Source: Tenebrio molitor (taxonomy: Eukaryota > Arthropoda > Insecta > Coleoptera > Tenebrionidae). From it: DNA of 64,000 nucleotides. The translations under genes and the position numbers were made by a program. The stretch lies in NCBI RefSeq assembly GCF_963966145.1, contig NC_091052.1, forward strand, positions 14,384,001-14,448,000, in the 5' to 3' direction. Below, in pieces: positions 12,836 through 24,257 of this stretch. The notes beneath the pieces were generated by a model. That model was given only the letters and a program-made list of their open reading frames with translations. It was not told where the DNA came from and searched no databases. The first letter of the stretch is position 1. Each line of letters begins with the position of its first letter.

Positions 12836-13040
12836 TCGGATGTTCATTTAAATTAAATTTATCCTCAAAGTTGGTGTTGAGGAGTCGATTGTGAATGCAC
12901 CATTCGTCAGTCTGCACACTAAAACACAATGCAAAAAGTGAGGTTGGATTTTAAACAGCTGATCCATGATCTATAATCCGTGGTGCGTTCACAATCGACT
13001 CTTCAACGCCAAAGATAAATTTAAATGAACACCCGATATA
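12836..13040. mobile_element. Inverted-repeat element, family B, copy 1
   Basis: Two inverted arms read GGATGTTCATTTAAAT on the left and ATTTAAATGAACACCCGA on the right. Internally paired arms carry GAGTCGATTGTGAATGCACC against GGTGCGTTCACAATCGACTC. The centre contains GTGAGGTTGGATTTTAAAC. A second copy in opposite orientation is at 42453-42653. No protein is encoded, so it is a non-autonomous foldback-like transposon. I could not define a clear target duplication, so ends are approximate. Confidence 0.75.
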
Positions 13041-13320
13041 ACTTGTTTCGATTCAACATTGACACAAGACTGTTTTTTGTGTCATAATCCAAATTATGAA
13101 TTTTAAAAAATGCATTTTTCAAAAACAATTCCTGTGGTAATAAATGTTGTTTTTTTTTGTATCTTTGATACTAATCATGATGTTCGGATTAAATTTTGAA
13201 AATTGCAGACGCGTTAATTTGGTCGATGAACGAAAAAGGTAGAGTTGTGACGGTTCGCGTTTTGTAGTGCTTTTGTGTGAAGAGAGACGAGTTTAATCAG
13301 CAGTGTCGTTTTTGTTTCAG

Positions 13321-13342
13321 ATGTGGTGTCTGGGCCGTTGCG
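13321..13342 (+). other. Possible 22-nt 5' UTR microexon of abd-A
   Basis: The segment is bounded by a strong acceptor-like sequence (TTTTTGTTTCAG ending at 13320) and a near-consensus donor (GCG then GTAAGT from 13343). It lies 0.7 kb upstream of the abd-A ATG and could be a noncoding microexon. Alternatively, only one of the two sites is used, or both are chance. Transcript data are needed. Confidence 0.25.
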
Positions 13343-14063
13343 GTAAGTCTAAATGTGCGTTGCGATTGTTGCGGTGCGTAAATTTTGAAGGATTAGGTGT
13401 CGTAGATCCCATAATACGTCATTTAGGCCGAGTAAACATGGAATGCGTGACGATAATACAAGGCCATTTAGATAAGTAGTAGTGTAAGGTCAGCATCCCA
13501 CAGTGCTACAAAGTAAGGAGGGATTGGCCTCGAGCGCGTGTCGAATTTCGCGCGTTCGTCCATAGATGGCGGGGTCGGGGGCCGCGTCGGCCGCCGCCAA
13601 AACTGTGCAGTTTTGTACATATTTTTGCGGAGTTGTGTGCGTGTGTGTGTGTTTGTTTATCGATGTCGTCGTGTGTGTATATGTGTGATGGAAGAAGGTG
13701 GTGTATCGAGGACGGCGGCGTCTTGAGCGTCCAGCTTGTGGTCCTTCGGTGGGCCGGAATGAGGAGCAGAGCACGTTTGCGTGCATCGGCGGCTCGGATG
13801 GCCCCCATTGGCCGGAGCCGCACCTGCTCGGATTGGCCCGGCCGTGGAGGGGCGCCATTACCGCTCTAGTACCGCGGATAAGGCATAGAGGGCTATAGAC
13901 TGAACATACATGGGTCATAAAGGATTCGAAGAAGTAGAGGAGAAGGACGCGTAAGAAATTCTCCGGTTAAGAGGTTTAAGTGCGCGGTCGTAAAGCGTGT
14001 GCGGTGCAACCGTCGGAGTATGAGAAGTGCGCGGTGCAGTGGCCGGGACCCAGCCTGGAAGCG
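13343..14063 (+). promoter_or_regulatory. abd-A: abd-A promoter-proximal region and 5' leader
   Basis: GC content rises sharply here. It holds a TG-rich tract (13628-13690), two ATTGG (CCAAT-type) words around 13808-13838, and a CTCF-core-like TAGATGGCGGGG at 13563-13574. An in-frame stop at 13977-13979 lies 28 codons before the abd-A ATG, so the protein does not extend upstream. The start context is GCGATGA with G at -3. The transcription start cannot be placed from sequence; no convincing TATA box was recognised. Confidence 0.5.
13910..13954 (+). CDS. Upstream ORF 1 in the abd-A leader (14 codons)
   Basis: ATG at 13910 opens a 14-codon frame (MGHKGFEEVEEKDA) closed by TAA at 13952-13954. 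If the leader is transcribed this far upstream it is a small upstream ORF. Translation is not shown. Confidence 0.25.
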   Translation: MGHKGFEEVEEKDA

Positions 14064-14067
14064 ATGA
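14020..14067 (+). CDS. Upstream ORF 2, overlapping the abd-A start by ATGA
   Basis: ATG at 14020, with A at -3, opens a 15-codon frame (MRSARCSGRDPAWKR). Its TGA stop at 14065-14067 overlaps the abd-A ATG at 14064-14066. The geometry would favour termination-reinitiation or dampened translation of abd-A. It is short and could be chance. Confidence 0.35.
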   Translation: MRSARCSGRDPAWKR

Positions 14068-14691
14068 GTTCCAAATTCATAATTGATAGCATGCTCCCGA
14101 AGTACCACCAGCAGTTCCACCACCAGCAGCTGTTCCAGAGCCCCGCCGCCACCGCCTCCCTCGACGCCGGCCTCGCCACCTGCAGCTCGTCCTCGCCGAG
14201 CGGCTCCTCGCCCCAACATTCCAGCAGCAGCGCGTCGTCGACCTCCCCCGCCGCCAGGATGTATCCGTACGTGTCGGCCGCCGCCGCCCACCACCACCAC
14301 CAGCAGCAGGCGGCGGCCGCCGTCGCTTTCGGCGCCGCGTCCGGCAGCATGGTCCCCTCGTTTTCGTCGACGGCGAGCACCGCCGCGCTCGCCGCGGCCG
14401 TCGACGCCGCCGCCGACAAGTCGTGCAGGTACACGGCCGGTCTCGCCGCCAACGTGGCCCCGGCCGACTCCATGGTCAACTACACGCTCGGACACCACCA
14501 CCAGAACGGCGCCGCCGTCTCCGCAGCAAGCTCGGTCAGCGCCGCCTCCGCCTCCATGGCCGTCGCCGCGCAGTTCTACCACCAGGCGGCCAGCGCCGTC
14601 GTCGACCCGCTCAACTCCTGCTCCCAGCCCGCCGCTCCCGGGGGACAGCCCATCCCGGACATCCCCAGGTACCCCTGGATGTCCATCACAG
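14064..14691 (+). CDS. abd-A: abdominal-A homeodomain protein, exon 1
   Basis: This exon encodes residues 1-209 plus the first base of codon 210 of a Hox transcription factor that specifies abdominal segments. The N-terminus MSSKFIIDSMLPKY matches the conserved abd-A start. MYPYVS begins at residue 66, DKSCRYT at 118, and the PRYPWM hexapeptide places YPWM at 203-206; this motif contacts Extradenticle/PBC. Between them lie low-complexity Ala, Ser, His and Gln runs (HHHHQQQ from residue 76), usual for this family. The start was chosen because an in-frame stop lies upstream at 13977 and the MSSKF start is conserved. The donor is ACAG followed by GTACGC at 14692, leaving phase 1. GC content is much higher than in surrounding DNA, which creates long spurious antisense frames. 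Confidence 0.96.
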
Positions 14692-14965
14692 GTACGCGAC
14701 GGCACGACGACGACGGTCTAATCGTCCGTCGCTCGCCGCCATCACGACGAATGCTAATAAAACATGCGTTTGATGGCTACTTAGTGGGCAATAACAATAA
14801 ACCTAGTCGTAAAAGTGCACTCTTCACTGCAGACAATCACGGTTTCATATCCGTTCCGATAGGTTTAGGTTGTTGTTGCCGCATAAACATAAAATTCCAC
14901 CAAATTATTCACTCCATATGGACCAAACACTGACTGATCCACATTGTCATTCTCTTTTCTTTCAG
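14692..14965 (+). other. abd-A: abd-A intron 1
   Basis: A short phase-1 intron of 274 nt with donor GTACGC and a pyrimidine-rich acceptor TTCTCTTTTCTTTCAG ending at 14965. If retained, the exon 1 frame would continue about 80 codons to a stop at 14931-14933 and give a product without a homeodomain. Nothing suggests that is normal. Confidence 0.9.
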
Positions 14966-15010
14966 ACTGGATGAGCCCCTTTGACAGAGTGGTCTGTGGT
15001 GAGTACAATG
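14966..15010 (+). CDS. abd-A: abdominal-A microexon 2 (TDWM linker)
   Basis: A 45-nt exon encoding DWMSPFDRVVCGEYN, with the split D codon at the front and a split G codon at the back. It corresponds to the fly DWMGSPFERVVCGDFN linker between hexapeptide and homeodomain. With the last exon-1 residue it forms the TDWM motif, a second PBC-interaction motif known in Abd-A. Two in-frame phase-1 donors are present. The distal one (AATG then GTACAT at 15011) gives the fly-like linker. The proximal one (TGTG then GTGAGT at 14999) fits the donor consensus better and would remove four residues. Exon size is 33 or 45 nt, both multiples of three. Confidence 0.93.
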
Positions 15011-15020
15011 GTACATACAC

Positions 15021-17169
15021 TTTTTTTTCTTTATTATTACCATTATAATTAGTTTTATTGCCGATTTCCGTTTGATAATATTGTCTAATTAATCGTTCCC
15101 AAATACCAATAACAATTATTTTTATTGACCATTATTACTACTATTATTATTATTTTTATTTCACTTTTATTGACATTTTTACGCCGATTTTATTATAATT
15201 ACACGATGTTATCAAATGTTCTCCGAATATTTTGACTGCTCTACAACAAACACATGTTCGCAACTCTTTGTTTTTGTTAATATGCAAGACGTGCCGACCT
15301 TGCTCGCTGCACATGCAAGGTCCTTTCAATTTTACAACAACCATTGTTCTCTTTACCGAATACACGATCGTTTATCTGATCAATAAAACTGATCGTTTTG
15401 CCACTTCACACCCAATAAACATTATCATAATTGCTGTTATGATCACCAATAAAAATTTTATTCACCAATCTCTAATACAATAACAACTAATTAAATTAAA
15501 TGCTGAATTGCATCAACCCGTCGCTACTCGCACCGCACAATCAACAACAAATAATTCAATTCAATTATTACAAAAGTAATAAAAATGTATTATCAGCTAA
15601 CGTTAATCGCAACGATTTGCAAACGTAAAAACGTAATTGCTCAATACAAGCAATTTGCGTTTTTTCCGCTCGTTTCCGTTTTTATTGTATGTATTTTGTA
15701 GAGTATGGAAACTTTGTCGGGCTACTGCGCAGACGCAGCACACTTGGCATCAGCGCAGATTTTCGAAAAATTTCCAAAATACTTGCGACTTTCACTTTGC
15801 ACCCAGATTGCACCGCTGCATCATTACGAGAGGCGTAAAAACGCATAAAACTGGATGCAACACGGAGTTACACAAATTATGGATAATAAAAGTGTGATGG
15901 AGTAAAATATTGCAAAGTAAATACGAGCTCGCAGATGTAATGAAAGTATAAAATCTCTCTCGTTTGAATAAATGAAATATTTTATGGAACGTGTCGAAAG
16001 TATTGTGTTCGCGGAGATGTTTCGATGAGACGGTTAATTGGCACTAATCGGCGAGATCCATAACCGCACAATTCCATAAAGCGCATCCGATGTGATAATA
16101 TGTGATGGCTTTGTGGGTTGTAAGTTTGGCATTTTTCGGTGAGATTTAATCAGTTCGGTGTAATAAATCACGAATCAGGAATTTATTTCGGTCCGAAAAA
16201 TAATTAAAAAGGGGATTTGTTTCGAGTCCGGACCAGATACGGCGTGGAATACGTAATTATGAATTTTGATAAGTCGTTCTACATAGATAAGCGAAATCAA
16301 TGTCGTCAAGCCTGATTGATGTAGTATCGGTCGGGGTGTTGGCCAAAATGGTGGTGATAAACGGTCGTTTAGTCTGCGGTCCGAACAGGTTTGCGCGAAA
16401 ACATTTTCATCCACCATTTTGAAAATCCGCATGGAATTTTAATCGTCGCAAACCGCCTTGAACTCTTTCTCATTCAGAGCTCTAGGACTCTTTCGGCGGA
16501 TTTTATAGTGAGTTTGTGTCATCGGCTTATTGCACACATCGCCGTTACTGCTCTTAATCGACTATTTTGATATCGGAGTGCAAAGTTATGGCGAATAAAA
16601 CACGCTAATGCGAGTTTTATTTGGTTAATGGCCAATTCCCCATTCAAAACAAGCAATTTTTGTCCGTTTTTTCCCGATGGAAATATGAGCGCGGCCCGGT
16701 CTAGTCGTAGATTTGCGAATGACGTCCGACAATTTATTGCGACTTTCTAAAGAACCCTTTTCTCGATTTTCACGAACCATATATCTCACAAAAGGGTGAA
16801 AGTCGACCGGAATTCTATAGGTGTAGGGGACACCTGACTCGAACTTTTTATAGGTTTTCCCTAGTATTTTATTTTTTTTAATTTGAAACGTCAACCGGCG
16901 GCTTATTGGATGCCGGGTTGGCTCGATAAAACTTCGATATTTTTAGACCACTCACGTATCGATATTGTCATGCTAATTTATTGGACAATCTGCTAATCGC
17001 TCCCCGCATAAATACACAAATGTCAGACTATCTGGACAAGTGTCGATGATAATATGTCCGATACTCAATAAAGAAACTGCCACGTCGAGCCATAAATTTG
17101 TCCAACTCCGAGATCCACAAAAGCGCCTTTTCACTACATTTCTGACCCCGCTAATGTCCAAATAATGAT
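15021..17169. other. Proximal intron 2, no distinct feature
   Basis: AT-rich sequence at first (15.02-15.6 kb, many ATTATT runs), then mixed composition. Short open frames have no recognisable domain. Nothing else supported. Confidence 0.35.
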
Positions 17170-18250
17170 TTTTGTTTTTGTCTTGTTTGTATATATTTTA
17201 TTGGTGGTTTTGTTGTCTGCAGAAACGCAAAAGGCTCCACAATCCTGCCCTACTTATCTGGTTATTGACTTCTTTTGTTTGTGAGAATAATTGGCACATT
17301 TTGTTTTCATATTAATTGCTTAGAAATTGCTATAACCTTAAAATGGGAACTTTCGGCAATATTTTAGGCCCCATCAAATCTCAGTAAATTTATGTTTTGA
17401 TTTTGTTTCGTTTGTAAAAAGATTTGATGCATTTTATTACCGTTTTTGATGTTTAGGCTCCCATAAAGTACCTTAAAAGGCACTTTTTGGCAACATTTTC
17501 GGCCCCTCCATCTCGGTGAATCTGTTTATCATTCTTTCACTTTATTTATGTTTATTCTCAGAATAGAATATCGCATTCTATTTTCATTTTAGTTGTTTAC
17601 AAAGAATTAAATTTACAGGAGGCAGTTTATAAAATAATTTTTGGCTCCATAAAAGTCACAGTACTCATTTTTCAAATTTTGCAAATGATGAAAACATTTT
17701 ATTTCTATTTATTGTTGCTTATAAAAGCATAGATTCATGAAAGGTCCTTTTTGGCAATATTCTGGCACCATAAAAATCTCAGTGGACCTGCAAGTGATAC
17801 TTTTTGTCATAATTTTTGGCCCCATAAAAATTCAGTAGACTTACATTTCAAATTTTTTAATTGTAAAAATTATTAATTCATTCTACTGCCGTTTTTGTTC
17901 CTTAGAATCCTACAAATTCACAGAAGGTTCTTTTCGGCAACATTTTTGGCCCAATGAAAATCTCGGCAAACTTTTTCTTTGGATTTTGTTTGGTTTTTAA
18001 AAATCATCGATAACATTTTATTGCCATTTTCATCACTTACAAATCCACAGATCTCAAAAAAGCCCTTTTTACCATTTTTTGGTCCCACAACAATCTTATT
18101 TGATTTTGATTTGATTTCTTTTGATTTTGTTTCATTTTAAAAAACCACCAATACATTTTATTGCAATTTTTGTTGTTTACGAACCAAAAAGAAATCTCTG
18201 ATACAACTTTTGGCCCTTCAAGCTTTGCACACAAGGTTTGTAGACACTTT
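17170..18250. repeat. Degenerate repeat array with GGCCCCATAAAA motif
   Basis: Phrases of the form TTTTTGGCAACATTTTxGGCCCCATAAAAATCTCAGT alternate with CATTTTATTGCCxTTTTTGTT. The second phrase recurs near 17203, 17429, 17580, 17693, 17880, 18013 and 18153. Unit length is irregular (about 110-220 bp) and divergence is high. It is probably an old satellite. CCATAAA words resemble Abd-B/Caudal-type homeodomain sites, but that may be incidental. Confidence 0.6.
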
Positions 18251-20319
18251 TTAATCATCGTTTCACTTATAAAAATTCTTTGAACTTTTAGACGAAATTT
18301 CTTAATCATTTGAAATAGTTGTGGTCCCGGTGACAATCCCAAACTGGAGTACCGAGGTGAAAGAGGCGTGGGAACCCGCGGTACCGCCGAACTAATGGTG
18401 GCCCACGGCACCAGTGATTTTTTTTCTAATTTCGGAAAGTGCCAGTCGTAAATCAAGAGATCTGCATAATTTTCCCGTCGATCGAATCTTTGTAAAAAAC
18501 ACCATTCGAAAGTTCTACATTAGGAGTTAGCATATTTTACCGATCATAACGACATAAATTAGATTTGACAAGCTGTAAAAAAATATTCTGGCATTTGCGT
18601 GTTTTACGAGCCCGCAAATCGCGATCTGTTTCGTCAGTGTTTTTAGATTTTTTTTGCCCCAAGTTTCCAAAAACAATAAAATAGCAACGTTAACGAGTCG
18701 TAATTTGTTTACACGCTGTCGGGTCGAGATATCAGCTCTGCCGTTATAAATATTAATTAAATCGATTTTTTCGTCGGCAAGTTTTGAACTTTCACCTTGG
18801 ACATTTGGTCGGAAAGTGTCACAAATTCGGCTCGCATTGTGGATCCGGTGCCATAAAACCGCAGTAAAACCGTCAAAATTTCAATAAATTACCTCGTTAA
18901 ATAATCGTAATTTTTTAATCTCCCAAATTGGTGAAAATGGCTCCGTTACCTCGCATGAGATATCTTCATTATCATACAACTGTCGTCCTCTGGTCCTGAT
19001 GGTCTCGTGATCGAACGGTACTTGCGATTTCTCAAAACAGATGGTAAACGATTTTCGAAAATTACAAAAAACTAATCAACGTCAAGTTTTTGAGTTGTGG
19101 TATTCTTCCGGGACAGCTCATACATTCTCTGGAACCACCAGGTAAATCGCATTATCTTGTTAATCAGCCAATTAAGCATTCCGAGTTTGTAATTTATTTC
19201 GAATTGAATCGACGTGCAGATAGATGTACCATCCGGTTTCGCAAGATAATAGAACCATTTATGTTTTGAAAATCGCCCATTGTACCACGATTAACAATCC
19301 AACTAGAGTTATTTGCATGCGAAAGCGCACTCGGCGGCGTTATCGCTATCAAATGGGCCATAAATGCAGAAAAAATCGATTCGCGGTAGTAAAACTTGTT
19401 AAGTCGACTTATCTAAAGTAGACTTAACTCATAATAGTACGTGTATTTCGTTCGTCGCAGTTCTCACCTTGGTTTTGTGCGGGGCTCCTTGACATTTCCG
19501 CGCTGCTCCCTCCAGGATAATGTCAAAAATGCGCATTTACGTGTGGTTTATGCCCTCGTCGGGATTAGATTTGTTGGTGCATCGGGGGCGGCGAGCAAGT
19601 CGGAATCGTAATCGAGATATAGTATTTTCAATCCTGGTTGCACGAGAGATGCATGCAGTGCGAAGTTCGGCGTGGCCACGTTATCCAGGGCCGTCTCCCG
19701 GGCCCTCTTCAAACTATTTTATAGCCTTTCTCCCTCTTCCTCCCTGCCGGCGAACAAGCTTGATCGAGGAACCAGGGTATAAATTACCTTTCTTCGTCCC
19801 GCTTCCGCAACAGCTTTGCTCTCTTGATTCATTCCACGACGTCGAGTGAGGCTGGCCATGTTTCATTCCTGCCTAAATTGGGAATTGTATTTACAGGACG
19901 GGACCGAAAAATGAAACCGGGAGGTTTAATTCGGATATTTATCGCGGTAATGGGTGGACCGCTGATGGGGCGTCTCGATATTCAAATTTATATTATTCAT
20001 GTGGAAATTTATTCGAGAGTGTGGGCAGGGTGATTAAGGAGGATTAGAACGTGTCGCAAACAGGATTCTAGACATTTTTTCCATATGGGAGTGACACTTT
20101 CAACAAGATGGATGCACACGGAGCCGATTCATTTTACGGTTTATAGTTATTGCTAATTAGCGAACGCGGCGTTAATGGCTAAAAATTTGCGCAGTTGCGT
20201 AACGACTTGTCCGCAACACAAAAGGATGAAAGTCCTACCTACATCTCTGCAACAACCTTTCAGAAACAAGGCCGTCGAGTTTTACAAAAGAAACGGAATT
20301 TTTCGCATTTTTGGAAAAT
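18251..20319. other. Intron 2 segment, no distinct feature
   Basis: Mixed-composition intronic sequence without recognisable coding, RNA or transposon features. Several TTATCG and CCATAAA-type words occur, as expected anywhere in a Hox intron. Confidence 0.35.
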
Positions 20320-21800
20320 TTTCAAATCACCAACACAGTTTCAAAAGATTTACTTTGTATTTTACCAAATGTAAAACTGATTTGACCACATCGAATATTT
20401 TTTTAATGTTTCTTTGTTACCACATTTTTTTGGAGAATTTTTGGAAAAACTTGGAACTCTTCTAAAATTGAAATGACAAAACATTTAATTGGGTTCGACC
20501 CCATATGGCCAATTTCTGCCAAAAAGTAAATTGTCAGATGCTGGATGGAAACACCAAATTTTTGCATCCACTCGCAACAGAATTTTTGAAAATTTGTACA
20601 TTATTTATTTTTATAAAATCCAATGTAAAAATCACTCCAAGTGCAAAACACCAAAATTTTTAATTCATGTTTCAGAGAGGCGAAAATTGATTTGACTTCA
20701 CCCAATAATTTTTTAGAATATCCTTTTGTTTTCCACACCAGGGAAATTTTTGGAAAAATGTGGAACTTTTCAAAAATTGATATCACAAAAGATTTAACTG
20801 GATTCGATTCCATACGTGCAAATTTTGTCAAAAAGTAATTTGACAGATGTAAACGCCAAATTTTTTACATCCATTGTCTGAACAGAATTTTTGAAAATTT
20901 GTACATTTTTTTATTTTTATAAAATCCAATATAAAAATCACTCCAACTGCAAAGCACCTAAATTTTTAATTCATGTTTCAGAGAGGCGAAAATTGATTTG
21001 ACTTCACCGAATAATTTTTTAGAATATCCTTTTTGTTTTCCACACCAGGGAAATTTTTGGAAAAATGTGGAACTTTTCAAAAATTGATATCACAAAAGAT
21101 TTAACTGGATTCCATTCGGTATGTGCAATTTTTGTCAAAAAGTAATTTGACAGATGATGAAAACGCCAAATTTTTTACATCCATTGTCTGAACAGAATTT
21201 TTGAAAATTTGTACATTTTTTTATTTTTATAAAATCCAATATAAAAATCACTTCAACTGCAAAACACCTAAATTTTTAATTCATGTTTCAGAGAGGCGAA
21301 AATTGATTTGATTTCACCCAATAATTTTTTAGAATATCCTTTTGTTTTCCACACCAGGGAAATTTTTGGAAAAATGTGGAACTTTTCAAAAATTGAAATC
21401 ACAATAGATTTAACTGGATTCGACCCCATATGGGCAATTTCTGCCAAAAAGTAATTTGTCAGATGCTGGAAACACTAAATTTTTGCATCCACAGTCGGAA
21501 CAGAATTTTTGAAAATTTGTACATTTTTTATTTTTTTTATAAAATCCAATACATATAAAAATCACTTCAACTCCAAAACACCTACATTTTTTATTCATGT
21601 TTCAGAGAGGCGAAAATTGATTTGACTTCACCGAATAATTTTTCAAAATGTTCTTTTTGTTTTAAACACCAGAAGAATTTTTTGAAAAATTTGGAATTTT
21701 TCTTCAACTGAAATAATAAAATTCTATTCGGCTCTAAATGTCCCAAAATAAGTTGTCAAAATGTTTTACCCTCAAAAAAAAATCATTCAAACTGCAAAAC
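20320..21800. repeat. Tandem array with about 308-bp period
   Basis: The anchor AATTTTTGAAAATTTGTACA starts at 20581, 20886, 21196 and 21504, giving periods of 305, 310 and 308 bp. Central units are closely similar over their whole length (for example GAGAGGCGAAAATTGATTTG, then CACACCAGGGAAATTTTTGG). Flanking units near 20330-20520 and 21660-21800 are progressively decayed. This is a small satellite-like array inside a Hox intron. No coding sequence. Confidence 0.9.
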
Positions 21801-24257
21801 ACCGAGATTTGACTGATTTGACGTCACAGAATAATTTTGTAAAATATTCCTTTTGTCCTTCCACATCAGAGAATTTTTTAACTGTTTGAAAAATCTAAAA
21901 GCGTGAACATTTCTTGTGCCCAGAATACTTTTTGAAAATTTCTTGATTTTTTTTTTCGGTTTTTTAACCTCTAATCTGAAAAACCTTCAGACCACGAACC
22001 ACGTAGATTTCATTTTGTTCACCTCTTTTGCTCGAAAAAAAAATTAAAAAACTTGTTTATTTATGTGCTGCTCCGCCCAAGATGAAATCTCGCAGTTGGT
22101 AAAAAACGGTCCAGCGGATCTGGTTGTTTTTAATCCTTGAACACCCAGATGACACCATAAGTTAGACAGACGTGATTTATGAAGGTTCTTGGCTTTCCAC
22201 TGTCGCATACTGATTTACAAATATCTTCTCGAAGTTGTTCTGTGAGAAAAAATTCCACTCACCCTTGATGCAATTTCAAATTCAAAACTCGCCGTCGAAT
22301 TAACATAGAATATCCGTATCAGCGCATCTCTAGAATTACAAAACGAAGATCAAGTCCCAATCATTTTTTTACCGTCGAGACATCTGTCCTGCGTACGGGA
22401 CTGGTCCGTTGGCCTATCAGAAAATTAAATCAATCGCTCGACCCTTGCACTTTTAAAGTCGTCGTCGCCTTGCACAAACAACGGAGTCGGCGTCTGAAGT
22501 TGCGGTCACGTGGGAGTTAGTAGTGCGGTACCGTCGGTACTGACTCGAGCGGTACGCCACTGTTTTATTACTATTTTACGACTGATTATGCTCATTTAAA
22601 AACAATAAAAACGCAGTTAATGTACGTGATTGCCAAAATAAACAGCCACTGATCTACCTTAACCACGTCTTCCTTTACGGTAGACACCAATCAATCAATC
22701 CTCCCTCCGGTTTTATGCCCGATTTTATGATTTTAAAGCAATAAGTATAATGACAGCAATATACCAATTATCTAACGCCACTGAAAAGATTTTATTGCAT
22801 GTTGACAGAGCGACTTTATAGGGGTGTAAAACCATTCTGAGCCTGTCAACTTGTTAAATAATTTTACGTTTTTATTTACTCCACTCTATTCAGATTAGTT
22901 TTCAAATATAAAACAACAGATAATCGGTACGTTACTGCTTTACTTTTATTGAAGTTACGTTAACGTTCAGTTTATTTTTATCGCGGGGACGCTTTACGGG
23001 CGAACGTGTCGACCGCAAAGTTTTAATCATTTCCAGAGCGACTCCTCTGGTACTGGTGGTACTGCCCACGCGGCTCTTGCGACACAACAAGCCAGTCCTT
23101 GAGGCCCAAAACAAATTTTACAAATCTGGTTGTACCACTCGGAGTACTGCTTGCGTCAACTTTCTCTCGTGATTCATCCAGACCCTTTGGAAAAAAATTC
23201 TCGCCTTGTGGAGTTTACACGAATTACCCACGCCCCAGCACGGTTTGTTTTTGCTCAGAGCTCCATGTAGATTTGTTGTAATAGTTGGGTGAAATTTACA
23301 TTTTACATTTGCAAATTTATGGTTGTTTTCGGCGTGGGTGTGCATACATTTCAACGGAATTTATTAATTCGAGACGGTGGATGCATCGGCTGGTCTCACG
23401 TGCCAACCCAGGGGTGGTACTCGAAATTCGGTCCATCACAATGGTTTAATTTTTTAGTAGGAGACGTTTATTGGAAAGCCATAAAATCAGAACTTTTATG
23501 AGGACGACTTGAGCTACCGGTTTATTTACCTTTTGGAAACGCTGCGACGTTGTTGCGTTATGGTCATTTTCGTAAACGGTGGTGATTTCGCCGGTCGCAA
23601 CCGGAAACTTCTTGGATTTTCTTCATTAGTCTGGTCGTTAAATTTATTGTTGCTTGGAATTACAGAGGATGACATCAATTCCATTGTCTTGTCATTGGCG
23701 ATCGTTCCTCGTCTAAGTTATGGCTTAACTATTGGATATTAAGCGATTACGTAGCTCGTTAGGGTTTCCATTTTCCGGGTACTCTTCCATAATGGGCGAA
23801 TGGGTGGAGAGTGGGCCCAGGCCTGGGCGATATTGAAAATTACTATCGAGATAATGAATTAAGGAACCAGTAAGCTCATTTGAATAATTTTTTTGAAATC
23901 AAACACTAATTTTTTTATTGTCCAGAATTCTGGAGGATTCCTGTTCAACTAAAACTTCACTGCCAGAATTTTTCTAAAATACCTATTACATAACAAAACT
24001 TTTTACCATTGAGATCATCGCAGGTCTCTATTTTTGGAATGTTGAAAATAATTAAACATAATTTATTGTCATTATGAAGGAGCAACAAATCAACCAAGTT
24101 GTTGTCAACTCGTTCAAGTAAGTTATGTCTTATTAATAACACTTAAACTATAATTGCACAATATTAACAAGTCAGAAACTACAATGTTTTAAAATGTTCA
24201 CTTGAGAAATTTTCTTTTTGGAAGAACTTTTTTTTTCTGTTTCTGAACTTGCAAATC
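21801..24257. other. Intron 2 segment, no distinct feature
   Basis: Mixed intronic DNA with short open frames and no recognisable domains. A CpG-containing stretch lies around 22.38-22.56 kb. No transposon ends recognised. Confidence 0.35.

Noticed and set aside
1..13300. Searched for the iab-4/iab-8 microRNA hairpin upstream of abd-A
   Set aside because: ACGTATAC, the shared mature core, appears only in the 3' UTR (47007-47014), with no hairpin around it; the microRNA locus is probably beyond the window on the Abd-B side.
13893..14705. Long antisense and alternate-frame ORFs over abd-A exon 1
   Set aside because: They come from the high GC and repeat content of the exon; translations are Gly/Arg/Pro-rich with no domain, while the + frame matches abd-A throughout.
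14692..14933. Exon 1 frame continuing through intron 1 for about 80 codons
   Set aside because: A good donor and acceptor bound the intron, the linker continues in the microexon as in fly abd-A, and the read-through peptide is not recognisable.
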